64,000 nt of DNA from positions 806,001 through 870,000 of the forward strand of contig NC_017243.1 of NCBI RefSeq assembly GCF_000223215.1, in the 5' to 3' direction. The notes beneath the pieces are model-generated. The model was given only the letters and a program-made list of their open reading frames with translations, did not search any database and had not been told where the DNA came from. Position 1 is the first letter of the stretch; every line of letters starts with the position of its first letter. This document shows, piece by piece, positions 1-8,383 of this stretch. A program made the translations under genes and the position numbers. Source of the DNA: Brachyspira intermedia PWS/A. GTDB lineage: Bacteria > Spirochaetota > Brachyspiria > Brachyspirales > Brachyspiraceae.

Positions 1-56
1 TGGGAGAATTAACTTCAGGCGATAAAGATGTTATTTTATACAAAGAAGTAAAATAA
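1..56 (+). CDS. 3' end of a truncated gene
   Basis: The reading frame starting at base 3 is open from the window edge and stops with TAA at 54-56. It gives a 17-residue tail (GELTSGDKDVILYKEVK). The rest of the gene lies outside the window, so no function can be assigned. It converges on the phosphatase gene that follows on the other strand. Confidence 0.5.
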   Translation, partial: GELTSGDKDVILYKEVK

Positions 57-68
57 TATTTAAATTTT

Positions 69-1229
69 TTATTTTATCTTAAATGCTGCAATAGTAAAAT
101 CATCATCAGGCGACATATATGAAAGATAATCATAAAAATCTTTTTCTATATTACTTATAATATTTTCAGCTTTATTATTCCTATTATTAAATAAAACCTT
201 TTTAAATCTCTCTATACCATAAAAATCATATTTATTTTTTGATCTTGATGCTTCTGTTACTCCGTCAGTATAAAATATCAATATATCATCTTTTTTTATA
301 TTTATACTTTCTTCTTCATAATATGCCTGAGGGAAAAGCCCTATTATAGTACCGCCTTTATTGTATTCTTTTATTTGAGAATTTTCTAATACAAGCATAG
401 GGGTATGTGAGGCATTAGAATATTTTACTACTTTATTTTTTAAATCTATTTCTGCCACTGTCATAGTAAGATAATAGTTTATAGGCAATATTTTAATTAT
501 ATAATTATTAATATCATATATAAAAGAAGCTGGGGATTTGAATGATGCTGCAAAGTTCCTAAAAACAGTTTTAAACATAGCTGTTATAATAGCAGCCTCA
601 ACTCCATGTCCGCTAATATCCGAAATTATAAAAAGTATTCTGTCATCATCAAGATATATATAATCAAAAAAATCTCCACCTATAGTTTCAAGAGGTTTAT
701 ATAATGATGCTGAATTTACTCTATCATTATTAGGCATTTTTTTGGGCATCATATTTTCCTGAAGTTTTCTTGCCTTTTTCATATCTTTTTTATATTGCTT
801 TTTTATATCATCTAAAACATCATATCTGCCCAATATATAACTGTTTTTTTCTTTCAAATCTTTTATTGCTATTTGATAATCATTTATTATAGTGCTGTTA
901 ATCTTTGAGAATCTATATATTTTTCCGTCAGATGTTTTTTCTTCTACCTGTTTATAATCTTTAATAATATATAGGTTTATTAGGTTCTTATATAAAATAA
1001 TGCCTGGTATAAAGAATAATATAAATAGTACAAATAAAAGTATAAAAGTAAATTTATTTTCATAATATGATATGCATGCTATATTGAGTAGTAAAAATAG
1101 TATGAGAAATACCATAGAAATAAATTTAAAAAGCATTAAAACACGTTCATTTTTCATATTAATTGTTTGTTTTGTATAAAAATAGCTACTTATTATATAG
1201 ATTATAACAATAAAGATTATAGTTTGCAA
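69..1229 (-). CDS. Membrane-anchored PP2C/SpoIIE-type serine phosphatase
   Basis: This 386-residue protein has a hydrophobic N-terminal third with two or three membrane segments (about residues 3-16 and 30-85). A linker with charged, helical character follows (about 115-165). The C-terminal half is a SpoIIE/RsbU-type PP2C domain, with METAL-binding style motifs GGDFFDY (about 183), DISGHGVEAA (about 203) and FYTDGVTEA (about 322). Such enzymes dephosphorylate anti-sigma-factor antagonists or other phosphoserine partners, and the membrane part probably senses a signal. The start used is a TTG at 1227-1229 with no clear Shine-Dalgarno. An ATG at residue 25 (base 1157) is the alternative, but it would cut the first hydrophobic segment. 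No partner-switching genes lie next to it in the window. Confidence 0.85.
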   Translation of the reverse strand: MQTIIFIVIIYIISSYFYTKQTINMKNERVLMLFKFISMVFLILFLLLNIACISYYENKFTFILLFVLFILFFIPGIILYKNLINLYIIKDYKQVEEKTSDGKIYRFSKINSTIINDYQIAIKDLKEKNSYILGRYDVLDDIKKQYKKDMKKARKLQENMMPKKMPNNDRVNSASLYKPLETIGGDFFDYIYLDDDRILFIISDISGHGVEAAIITAMFKTVFRNFAASFKSPASFIYDINNYIIKILPINYYLTMTVAEIDLKNKVVKYSNASHTPMLVLENSQIKEYNKGGTIIGLFPQAYYEEESINIKKDDILIFYTDGVTEASRSKNKYDFYGIERFKKVLFNNRNNKAENIISNIEKDFYDYLSYMSPDDDFTIAAFKIK

Positions 1230-1383
1230 ATATTTTTAAAAAATAATAAGTATTGATATTGCAAAAATTATACATACTTTATACAATATATGTAATCAGT
1301 AATTATTAAATACTTTAATTTTTACATTTGTTCTCGAGTGCATAATAGCACTTAATTATATATTAAAAAACGGAGGAGTTATT

Positions 1384-1848
1384 ATGATATTAAAACCAAT
1401 AAAAAGCGAATTCAATCAGGATTTTCATGATTCTATTTGGAAAGCAAAAAATTATATAAGGGATCATTATGATGAATTAAAAAAACTTCCTAATGGTAAG
1501 CATTTACTAGACAAAGAAATTTGCGAAGGTGCTTTTATCAATGTTACAGAATATGATAATAAAGATAATCCGCCTTGGGAATCACATTTAAAATATGTTG
1601 ATGTTCAGATAATATTTGAAGGATCTGAAGATTTTATAATAGCAAATACTTCTACATTGAAACCTAAAAGTTATGATGAAGCAAGTGATTATCATGATTG
1701 GGAAGGAGAAGGAACTGTTCGCTTAACTTTATCACAAGGAGAAATTTTAATACTTCTTCCTTATGATGCTCATAGAGTAGGACTTCCTCCAAAATCAGGT
1801 AAAAATCATGTTAAAAAAGCTATAGTTAAAGTTCCTTATAAAGGTTAA
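1384..1848 (+). CDS. YhcH/YjgK/YiaL family protein
   Basis: This 154-residue protein matches the YhcH/YjgK/YiaL (DUF386) cupin-like family in length and in its features: a conserved N-terminal GKHLLD-type stretch, the central motif ESHLKYVDVQ (about 66-75), and a C-terminal PYDAHRVGL metal-site segment near residue 126. Family members bind a divalent metal and are linked to sugar-acid, sialic acid or cyclised sugar metabolism, where some act as anomerases or isomerases. The exact substrate here is unknown. The ATG is preceded by GGAGGAG at good spacing. The gene stands alone, with a terminator hairpin just downstream. Confidence 0.85.
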   Translation: MILKPIKSEFNQDFHDSIWKAKNYIRDHYDELKKLPNGKHLLDKEICEGAFINVTEYDNKDNPPWESHLKYVDVQIIFEGSEDFIIANTSTLKPKSYDEASDYHDWEGEGTVRLTLSQGEILILLPYDAHRVGLPPKSGKNHVKKAIVKVPYKG

Positions 1849-1875
1849 TGATTAATAATCAATAATTGAAATATT

Positions 1876-1912
1876 AAAGACTGATGCTTATTTTAAGTGT
1901 CAGTCTTTTTTA
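1876..1912 (+). terminator. Rho-independent terminator after the YhcH gene
   Basis: Inverted arms AAAGACTGA (1876-1884) and TCAGTCTTT (about 1900-1908), extended inward by partial pairing, are followed by a T run. It lies 28 bases after the stop codon. Confidence 0.85.
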
Positions 1913-1927
1913 TATGTTAAATTGATA

Positions 1928-1956
1928 TTGACAATAATTAAAATATATTGTATGCT
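1928..1956 (+). promoter_or_regulatory. Sigma70-type promoter for the flavodoxin-like gene
   Basis: TTGACA at 1928-1933, a 17-base spacer and TATGCT at 1951-1956. The expected start of transcription is near 1963-1966, which would place the structured leader at the very 5' end of the mRNA. Confidence 0.7.
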
Positions 1957-1971
1957 ATATATTAAAAATAA

Positions 1972-2062
1972 GGTAGGGCTTGTATCAGTTCGCTGATATT
2001 AGATTTCCGATAAACTTCGATAATATATATTAATAAATACGAAGACTGGCAGCCTATCCAGT
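1972..2062 (+). ncRNA. Structured 5' leader, possible unassigned riboswitch
   Basis: The leader can fold into a three-way junction. P1 pairs GGTAGGGCT (1972-1980) with AGCCTATCC (2051-2059), imperfectly. P2 is a perfect TATCAG-TTCG-CTGATA hairpin (1983-1998). P3 pairs CTTCG (2015-2019) with CGAAG (2040-2044). An alternative hairpin ACTGG (2045-2049) with CCAGT (2058-2062) would exclude P1, so the leader could switch. I could not match it to the TPP, FMN, SAM, cobalamin, purine, lysine, glycine or c-di-GMP consensus. It ends 33 bases before the start codon. Confidence 0.45.
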
Positions 2063-2095
2063 AATTATATTTCAATAAAAGGGGAATTATATTCT

Positions 2096-3046
2096 ATGAA
2101 AGTTATGGGAATAGTTGCTGGAAGACATAATGGAAACAGCGAAATTTTAGTGAAGCAAGCTTTAACAGCAGTAAAAGATGCAGGAGGAGAGGCTATACTT
2201 ATCAATCTATTTGATTATAATATAAAGCCTTGTTCCGGATGTGAATCTTGTACTATAGCTATGGGAAAGATATTTAAAGAAGGCGGAGAGTATAAGGGAT
2301 GCATTTACAAAGAAAAAGATGACATGGATAAGATAGTAAATGTAATGAATCAATGTCAGGGAATAATAGTTGGATGTCCTACTTATGATTTACTTCCTTC
2401 TTCTTTATATTTATCATTTGCTCAGAGATTTTTAGCTTATGAATTATCATTTAGAATACAAATAGGGCAGGTTAAAGAAGATCCACACACTGTAGCCGGA
2501 CTTATAGGAGTAGGCGGTTCTAAACATGATTGGCAGACTATGAGTTTGGAAGGACTTGCTGCTACAATGTTTACTCAATCTATGACTGTTGTTGATATGT
2601 ATTTAGCTGAAAGTGTTGGAAGACCTGGAAATGTTCTTATACATAAAGATTATTTGGACAGAGCTTATCAAATGGGCAACAATATAGTTGAAGCAATAAA
2701 TACACCTGTTGAAGAGAGAAAATGGCTTGGAGATCCTAATTTGGGATTATGCCCTAGATGTCATTCCTCTTTAATATATCCGGGTGAAGAACATTGGGAC
2801 GGAGTGAAGTTTAATTTTGAATGTGCTGTTTGCGGTGCAGGCGGAGATTTAGTTAAAGATGAAAATGGAAAATATAAATTCGTTCTTGCAGAAAATGGAC
2901 TTATAAGAGATAGAAATATAAATGAAGCAAGAGCAGTACATTTGCAGGAGATAATACATACAAGGGATAATTTTATGTCAAGAAAATCTGAAATAGAAGA
3001 AGAATATAAAAGATTCAGAGAAATGAAATTTGATACTATAAAATAG
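2096..3046 (+). CDS. Flavodoxin-fold NAD(P)H:FMN reductase-like protein with zinc ribbon
   Basis: This 316-residue protein has an N-terminal flavodoxin-like fold of the NADPH-dependent FMN reductase (iron-sulfur flavoprotein) type. It starts MKVMGIVAGRHNGNSE, whose glycine/serine loop binds FMN phosphate. The compact cysteine motif CSGCESC (about residue 47-53) resembles the cluster-binding site of iron-sulfur flavoproteins. A C-terminal part has paired CPRC (about 222) and CAVC (about 246), which looks like a zinc ribbon. It is probably a cytoplasmic redox enzyme; the substrate is unknown. GGGG precedes the ATG by 10 bases. The structured leader upstream suggests ligand-controlled expression. 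The gene is monocistronic and ends at a bidirectional terminator. Confidence 0.75.
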   Translation: MKVMGIVAGRHNGNSEILVKQALTAVKDAGGEAILINLFDYNIKPCSGCESCTIAMGKIFKEGGEYKGCIYKEKDDMDKIVNVMNQCQGIIVGCPTYDLLPSSLYLSFAQRFLAYELSFRIQIGQVKEDPHTVAGLIGVGGSKHDWQTMSLEGLAATMFTQSMTVVDMYLAESVGRPGNVLIHKDYLDRAYQMGNNIVEAINTPVEERKWLGDPNLGLCPRCHSSLIYPGEEHWDGVKFNFECAVCGAGGDLVKDENGKYKFVLAENGLIRDRNINEARAVHLQEIIHTRDNFMSRKSEIEEEYKRFREMKFDTIK

Positions 3047-3078
3047 CCGTTAATGAAACTTTTTCTTTAAATAAAAAC

Positions 3079-3111
3079 AGCACTATGATTAAAATTAATA
3101 ATCATAGTGCT
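3079..3111. terminator. Bidirectional terminator between convergent genes
   Basis: A perfect 13-bp stem (3079-3091 with 3099-3111) and a 7-base loop sit between the flavodoxin-like gene and hydA, which converge here. A- and T-rich flanks allow function on both strands. Confidence 0.85.
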
Positions 3112-3134
3112 TAATATTTTTAAATATTTAATAA

Positions 3135-4883
3135 TTATTTATTATATTTTTCATCAGCTTTATAGCTAGTATGCAAGAAATGATGTGCTCTTTCTCCAAG
3201 AGGTTTTCCCAAGAATTCATCATAAAGCTTTTTAATATTTTCATTTTCATGAGAGCATCTATGTTTTACAGTGTTTTTATCTTCATTATATAAACCGCCT
3301 GCTCTTTCAATTCTCACTTCATTAGTAGGACCATAAGGCTGACCACCTCCTCCTACACATCCACCAGGACAAGCCATAACTTCTACAAAGTGATAAGGAG
3401 GATTTTCTCCTTTTTCTTTAGCAGCTCTTATCTCCTGCATTACAGGATCAACATTATGAAGTCCGTTCACAACTGCCACTCTTACTTCTTTATCTAATAT
3501 TTTTATTGTTGCTCTTTTTACTCCATCTAATCCTCTTACATCTTCAAAATCAAGATTACTCATATTAGATCCAGCTATTATATTATAAGCAGTTCTTAAA
3601 GCAGCTTCCATAACACCGCCAGTAGCACCAAATATAGTACCAGCTCCGGAATATTCTCCTAATATACTGTCTGCTTCTTCAGGTTCTATTCCTGCAACAT
3701 CTATACCATAGTGCTTAATCATTCTAGCAAACTCTCTTGTAGTAAGTACAACATCAACATCTTTATATCCGCTTGAATACATAGTTTCATTTTTTCTAAT
3801 TTCGTTTTTCTTAGCAGTACAAGGCATTATAGATACATTGAATATATTAAAAGGATCAACATGAGCTTTGTCAGAATAATAAGTTTTAGCCATAGGAGCT
3901 AACATCATATGAGGAGATTTAGAAGTTGATATATTATCAAGTAAATCAGGATAATATTCTTCTGCATATTTTACCCAAGCAGGACAGCATGATGTAGTCA
4001 TAACAGCAGTTCCATTGCTTTCAGTAAATCTTTTAACAAATTCATTTGCCTCTTCCATAATAGTTAAATCTGCACCGAAATTTGTATCAAATATAGCATT
4101 GAATCCCATCAAACGCATAGCAGCATAAATCTTACCTGTAATATTATCTCCTGGCTTAAGTCCAAAATATTCTCCTAAAGCAACCCTTACAGCAGGTGCC
4201 ATTTGAACAGCAACATAAGTATCAGAATCATCTATAGCATCTTCAACTTCTCTAGTTTGGTCTTTTTCATATATAGCTGCAACTGGGCAGTGAGCAGCAC
4301 ATTGTCCGCAGTCTACACAAGGAGAATCCTTTAATGAAACAGCACCTGGGGCAAAATAAGTATCGAATCCTCTATTAACAAAACCTAAAGCATGTACTTT
4401 CTGCATTTCCTGACAAACAACAACGCATCTTCCGCATTTTATACATTTTTCAGGATTAAGAACTATACTTCCGGCAGATTCATCTCTAGGGTGATTTTGT
4501 TTTATATTGTCATATTTTGAGTTTCTAACACCGAAATCAGCAGCAGCTGTTTGAAGTTCGCATTCTCCGTTTCTTATACAGTTCAAACAATCATTTGGAT
4601 GTGCGGATAATACTAATTCCAAAACTCCTTTTCTTACTGTGTTAATCTCAGAATCATGAGTGATAATATCCATTCCTTCTTCAACAATCATAGAACATGA
4701 TCTTACATATTTATTTCCTTGATTAGCCAACTTTACTACACATATTCCGCATGCTGAAGTAGGCGGTATATCAGGGTGATAGCATAAAGATGGAATTTTT
4801 ATTCCTAATTTTTTAGTGGCTTTTAAAATTGTAAGACCCTCTTCAACTTCAATTTGTTTACCATTTATTTTTATTTTAACCAT
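3135..4883 (-). CDS. hydA: NAD-dependent [FeFe]-hydrogenase catalytic subunit
   Basis: The 582 residues contain, in order: an N-terminal 2Fe-2S ferredoxin domain (CYHPDIPPTSACGIC region, about 34-48), a His/Cys-ligated 4Fe-4S segment (HPNDCLNCIRNGEC, about 95-108), two 4Fe-4S motifs (CIKCGRCVVVC near 147 and CVDCGQCAAHC near 189), and the H-cluster domain. All three H-cluster signatures are intact: TSCCPAW, MPCTAKK and ACPGGCVGGGGQP. The enzyme reduces protons or oxidises H2 in the cytoplasm, as the catalytic part of a soluble HydABC complex that couples to NADH and, in known bifurcating members, to ferredoxin. It is the third gene of the leftward hydCBA operon, 14 bases after hydB, with AAAGGAG before its ATG. 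Confidence 0.96.
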   Translation of the reverse strand: MVKIKINGKQIEVEEGLTILKATKKLGIKIPSLCYHPDIPPTSACGICVVKLANQGNKYVRSCSMIVEEGMDIITHDSEINTVRKGVLELVLSAHPNDCLNCIRNGECELQTAAADFGVRNSKYDNIKQNHPRDESAGSIVLNPEKCIKCGRCVVVCQEMQKVHALGFVNRGFDTYFAPGAVSLKDSPCVDCGQCAAHCPVAAIYEKDQTREVEDAIDDSDTYVAVQMAPAVRVALGEYFGLKPGDNITGKIYAAMRLMGFNAIFDTNFGADLTIMEEANEFVKRFTESNGTAVMTTSCCPAWVKYAEEYYPDLLDNISTSKSPHMMLAPMAKTYYSDKAHVDPFNIFNVSIMPCTAKKNEIRKNETMYSSGYKDVDVVLTTREFARMIKHYGIDVAGIEPEEADSILGEYSGAGTIFGATGGVMEAALRTAYNIIAGSNMSNLDFEDVRGLDGVKRATIKILDKEVRVAVVNGLHNVDPVMQEIRAAKEKGENPPYHFVEVMACPGGCVGGGGQPYGPTNEVRIERAGGLYNEDKNTVKHRCSHENENIKKLYDEFLGKPLGERAHHFLHTSYKADEKYNK

Positions 4884-4897
4884 TATCTATACTCCTT

Positions 4898-6586
4898 TTA
4901 ATTTTTCTTTGGAACAGGAGGAGTAAATATTCCAGCTTTGTACTCTTCCTCAAAATGCTTTAATGTAGACATTACAGGGTTAGCAGCTGTAGAACCTAAA
5001 GCACATAATGAAGCATTTTTCATAGTTAGAGCAATATCTTTTAATTTTTGTATATCATCTTCTTTAGCTCTTCTCTTAGTAAATTTTTCTAATATTTTGA
5101 GCATTTGCATTCCGCCGACTCTGCAAGGCACGCATTTACCACAACTTTCATCAACACAGAATCCAAGATAGAATTTAGCAAAATCAACCATATTGCTGTC
5201 TTCATCAATAACAATCATACCGCCAGAACCCATCATAGAACCTAATTCAACCAAATTATCAAAATCTATATGAGTACCAAATAGAGATTCCGGTAATATA
5301 CCTCCTGAAGGTCCGCCTGTCTGAACGCCTTTTGCAAATTTATCATTAGGTATTCCGCCTCCAATATCAAATACTATTTCTCTTATTGTTGTTCCCATAG
5401 GTACTTCCACAAGTCCTGATACATTTACATTACCTGTCAAAGCGAATACTTTAGTACCTTTTGAATTTTCTGTACCTATAGAAGCAAACCAATCGCCTCC
5501 ATTATTTATGATAGCAGTTACATTTGCAAATGTTTCTACATTATTAATAACTGTAGGATGTTCAAATAAACCTTTTATTGCAGGGAAAGGAGGTCTAGGC
5601 CTTGGAGTTCCTCTGTTTCCTTCTATTGAAGCTAGAAGGGCAGTTTCCTCACCGCATACAAAAGCACCAGCACCAAGTCTTATATCTAAATCAAATGAGA
5701 AATCACTCCCTAATATGTTCTTTCCTAATAGTCCGCATTCATAGGCCTGTTTCAAAGCTATTTTAACCCTATTAACAGCAAGTCCGTATTCGGCTCTTAT
5801 ATATAGATATCCTTTATTTGCTCCTACAGTATATCCTGCTATAGTCATAGCTTCTATTACAGAATGAGGATCTCCTTCAAGTATACTTCTGTCCATATAA
5901 GCTCCAGGATCTCCTTCATCAGCATTACATACTATGTATTTTTGATCATCTTTTACTGATTTTGTGAAGCTCCATTTCTTCCAAGTAGGGAAACCGGCAC
6001 CTCCTCGACCTCTAAGTTCTGAAGTCTGCATTTCCTTTATAACATCATCAGGAGTCATTTCAAATAATACTTTAGATAAAGCTTTATAACCGTCATTTCC
6101 TATATATTCGTCTATATTTTCAGGATCTATAATTCCGCAGTTTTTTAATACTATTCTTCTTTGCTTTTGATAGAAGTTAATTTCTTTAGAGAAATCTCTA
6201 TGTTCTCTTTGTTCTTTATATAGTATTTTTAATAATAATTCGCCTTTCATTATATGTTTTTCTATGATATCCTGGGCATGTTCAGGTCCAACATGAGTAT
6301 AAAAAACTCTTCCGGGCATAATCTTAACAACAGGACCCTGACTACAGAAACCAAAACAACCTGTCTTTACTACTAATACATCATCAGAAATACCATTTTT
6401 TTCTGCATATTCTCTTAATAATCTTACAATCTCATCACTTTTACCTGATTCACAAGCTGTTCCTCCGCATACAAGTATATGAAATTTATGAGCTGTAGAT
6501 GATTCTCTGCCCTTCCTTAAACCTATCTCCCTTTCTTTATTAATTCTATATTCTTCTAGTTTTTTCCTATCTAATTTTTCTGCCAT
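4898..6586 (-). CDS. hydB: HydB, NuoF-like NADH-binding subunit of the hydrogenase
   Basis: This 562-residue diaphorase subunit begins with a thioredoxin-like 2Fe-2S domain with cysteines at CGGTACESGK (about 40) and GCFGFCSQGP (about 76). The NuoF core follows: NADH/FMN loop GRGGAGFPTWKKW (about 192-204), the FMN-binding segment with NADEGDPGAYMDR, an SLBB domain, and the 4Fe-4S site CGKCVPCRVG (about 480). It transfers electrons between NAD(H) and HydA. Many bifurcating HydB proteins carry an additional C-terminal 2x[4Fe-4S] domain. Here the protein ends shortly after the NuoF domain and that domain is absent. GGAG precedes the ATG, and the gene lies 19 bases after hydC. Confidence 0.95.
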   Translation of the reverse strand: MAEKLDRKKLEEYRINKEREIGLRKGRESSTAHKFHILVCGGTACESGKSDEIVRLLREYAEKNGISDDVLVVKTGCFGFCSQGPVVKIMPGRVFYTHVGPEHAQDIIEKHIMKGELLLKILYKEQREHRDFSKEINFYQKQRRIVLKNCGIIDPENIDEYIGNDGYKALSKVLFEMTPDDVIKEMQTSELRGRGGAGFPTWKKWSFTKSVKDDQKYIVCNADEGDPGAYMDRSILEGDPHSVIEAMTIAGYTVGANKGYLYIRAEYGLAVNRVKIALKQAYECGLLGKNILGSDFSFDLDIRLGAGAFVCGEETALLASIEGNRGTPRPRPPFPAIKGLFEHPTVINNVETFANVTAIINNGGDWFASIGTENSKGTKVFALTGNVNVSGLVEVPMGTTIREIVFDIGGGIPNDKFAKGVQTGGPSGGILPESLFGTHIDFDNLVELGSMMGSGGMIVIDEDSNMVDFAKFYLGFCVDESCGKCVPCRVGGMQMLKILEKFTKRRAKEDDIQKLKDIALTMKNASLCALGSTAANPVMSTLKHFEEEYKAGIFTPPVPKKN

Positions 6587-6605
6587 TTTTATACTCCATT
6601 AGTCT

Positions 6606-7100
6606 TTATTTAGCTTCTTCATCTTTGATAAATTTTGATATATCATCAACTACTACTCTTCCTGAAACTTCATCATTAAAAGTTATTACAGGTGCTAATC
6701 CGCAGCAGCCTATACATCTTACTTCTTCCAACTTGTATTTTCTATCAGCTGAATATTTTTGATCGCCTTTTAAATTTAATTTTCTTTTTATTTCTTCTAC
6801 TAACTGTCCGCCACCTTTTAAATAGCAAGCAGTACCCATACAAACACCTATATTATTTTCAGCAGGCGGTTCTAATGTGAAATAATTATAAAATGTAAGA
6901 ATTTCATAAATTCTAGCAAGCGGTATATTTATCTCTTCTGATACGTATTTTGCAACATTTCTAGGAACATAACCGTAATGTTTTTGAATTCCATGACAAA
7001 TCATAATAAGATTTCCTTCTGAATCTTTCCACTCTTCAACTAGTGATTTAATTTCATCAGCAATCTCCTCCTGTGTTAATAGAGAAACATCTTCACTCAT
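6606..7100 (-). CDS. hydC: HydC, NuoE-like 2Fe-2S subunit of the hydrogenase
   Basis: This 164-residue protein belongs to the NuoE/24-kDa family, with a thioredoxin-like 2Fe-2S fold. Its ligands are CMGTACYLKGG (about 93-103) and CIGCCGLAP (about 132-140). It is the first gene of the hydrogenase operon and passes electrons between HydB and HydA. I chose the ATG at 7098-7100 because GGAGG lies seven bases before it. An ATG at 7119-7121 in the same frame has no ribosome binding site. Confidence 0.94.
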   Translation of the reverse strand: MSEDVSLLTQEEIADEIKSLVEEWKDSEGNLIMICHGIQKHYGYVPRNVAKYVSEEINIPLARIYEILTFYNYFTLEPPAENNIGVCMGTACYLKGGGQLVEEIKRKLNLKGDQKYSADRKYKLEEVRCIGCCGLAPVITFNDEVSGRVVVDDISKFIKDEEAK

Positions 7101-7145
7101 TATATACCTCCATTGATACAATAAAATTAAAATTACACTTATTAT

Positions 7146-7173
7146 AGTATAGGAAAAATATATTTGAATTCAA
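7146..7173 (-). promoter_or_regulatory. Probable promoter of the hydCBA operon
   Basis: On the minus strand TTGAAT (7173-7168), a 16-base spacer and TATACT (7151-7146) lie about 45 bases before the hydC start codon. The rest of 7122-7321 is AT-rich, without a gene. Confidence 0.5.
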
Positions 7174-7321
7174 CAAAAATATCATATTTATGTATGTTTT
7201 TATATACATATTTTTGATGGATTTGTTGTATAATACTATTATCGGGTATTTTATATAATTTAAGTATTGTAAATTTGTTCTTATTTAGAGCAATAAGTAT
7301 TCAGTTTTTTAAGTATTTTTA

Positions 7322-8206
7322 TTAATTTTGTCTTTTTCCTGATGCGTATTCAAGCATATTAATATCCAAAATTTCTCTGTGAGGTTTTAGAAGAGATTTT
7401 TCATACTGACATTTCCATTGTACATTTTCAAATATGCTCTGTATAGTATCGCCGCTTTTTATAATATCGCCTTTATCAAATATATAGGCTGCTATATTCA
7501 AAGCATGAGATATAACATCATTAGCATTTAAACCATGGAAATGGTATTGTATATCAGGTAATCCTATGGCATACATTCCTAAAGTGTCTACTATAATATC
7601 ATTAGAATCCTGAACATTGAAAAGTCTTATATTTACTCCTGAAAGCATGAATCTGAAATCTTTAGGGTAAGTATTATTTAGTATTTGCTCTGGTAAAAGG
7701 AGTTTACCGCTTTGTTCATTATATACTGCTATACAATTATCAAAAAGCTGTAATGCTGTATAAAGCCAATTATTAAGCAGAGTTGTTCTATCTTTATAAT
7801 CAAGTCCAGCTGCTAGAAAATCACTAAGCATTATTTCATAATTACAGTTTTTTATAACTTCTTTAGCTTCTTTTATATCCCACATTTGACTATAATAATA
7901 ATCGCTTATTGAAGTATAATCGAATTCCATAGCACTAGGCATCAAAATTTGTGCTGGTACTTCCTTTTCATCTTTATATTTTACTTTTAAATCATTTATA
8001 GCTATGCTGTAAATGCCATTATCTGATGATATAATTTCTATATCATTATAATATTTTCTTATTTTCTGTTTAATTAATTCTATATTAGGCAGCTCTGGTT
8101 TTTCTTCAAATAAAAGTTTGTAAAAATATACATGTGAGAAATTAGCCTCATCATGATTTACTATTTTATGATTAGTATTTGGATTAACTTCTTTTTTATC
8201 TTTCAT
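7322..8206 (-). CDS. DUF4261 domain protein
   Basis: This soluble 294-residue protein has a C-terminal half that fits the DUF4261 family: a GMYAIGLPDIQYHF segment (about residues 210-223) followed by NANDVISHALNIAAYIFDKG. No catalytic residues, signal peptide or membrane segments are visible. The role of DUF4261 is not known. A good AGGAG lies 11 bases before the ATG. The gene is alone, with the hydrogenase operon promoter downstream and a secreted protein gene upstream on the same strand. Confidence 0.7.
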   Translation of the reverse strand: MKDKKEVNPNTNHKIVNHDEANFSHVYFYKLLFEEKPELPNIELIKQKIRKYYNDIEIISSDNGIYSIAINDLKVKYKDEKEVPAQILMPSAMEFDYTSISDYYYSQMWDIKEAKEVIKNCNYEIMLSDFLAAGLDYKDRTTLLNNWLYTALQLFDNCIAVYNEQSGKLLLPEQILNNTYPKDFRFMLSGVNIRLFNVQDSNDIIVDTLGMYAIGLPDIQYHFHGLNANDVISHALNIAAYIFDKGDIIKSGDTIQSIFENVQWKCQYEKSLLKPHREILDINMLEYASGKRQN

Positions 8207-8323
8207 ATTTTAAAAACTCCTATAAAGATAAATATTACTATATTTTTTAATAAAAGCAATTTATTATTATATAAGTTTATATCTTTTAATACTATTAAAC
8301 ATTAAAAATTAAAAATGATAAAA

Positions 8324-8365
8324 TAATAGCGATAATATAGAGTATAATCTATTTTATCGCTATTA
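8324..8365 (-). terminator. Terminator after the barrel-like protein gene
   Basis: TAATAGCGATAA (8324-8335) pairs perfectly with TTATCGCTATTA (8354-8365), and TATAGA/TCTA pair further inside. Reading leftward it is followed by a T-rich stretch. It lies 19 bases after the stop of the 8384-9487 gene. Confidence 0.8.
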
Positions 8366-8383
8366 ATAATAAAAAATAATTAA

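Noticed and set aside
1337..1352. Small AGTGC...GCACT hairpin before the YhcH gene as an operator
   Set aside because: Five base pairs only, easily expected by chance; no supporting second site.
1972..2062. Assignment of the leader to TPP, FMN, SAM, cobalamin, purine or c-di-GMP riboswitches
   Set aside because: The hallmark bases of those classes are absent.
4938..5744. ORFs on the plus strand inside hydB
   Set aside because: They are shadows of the strongly supported hydB frame.
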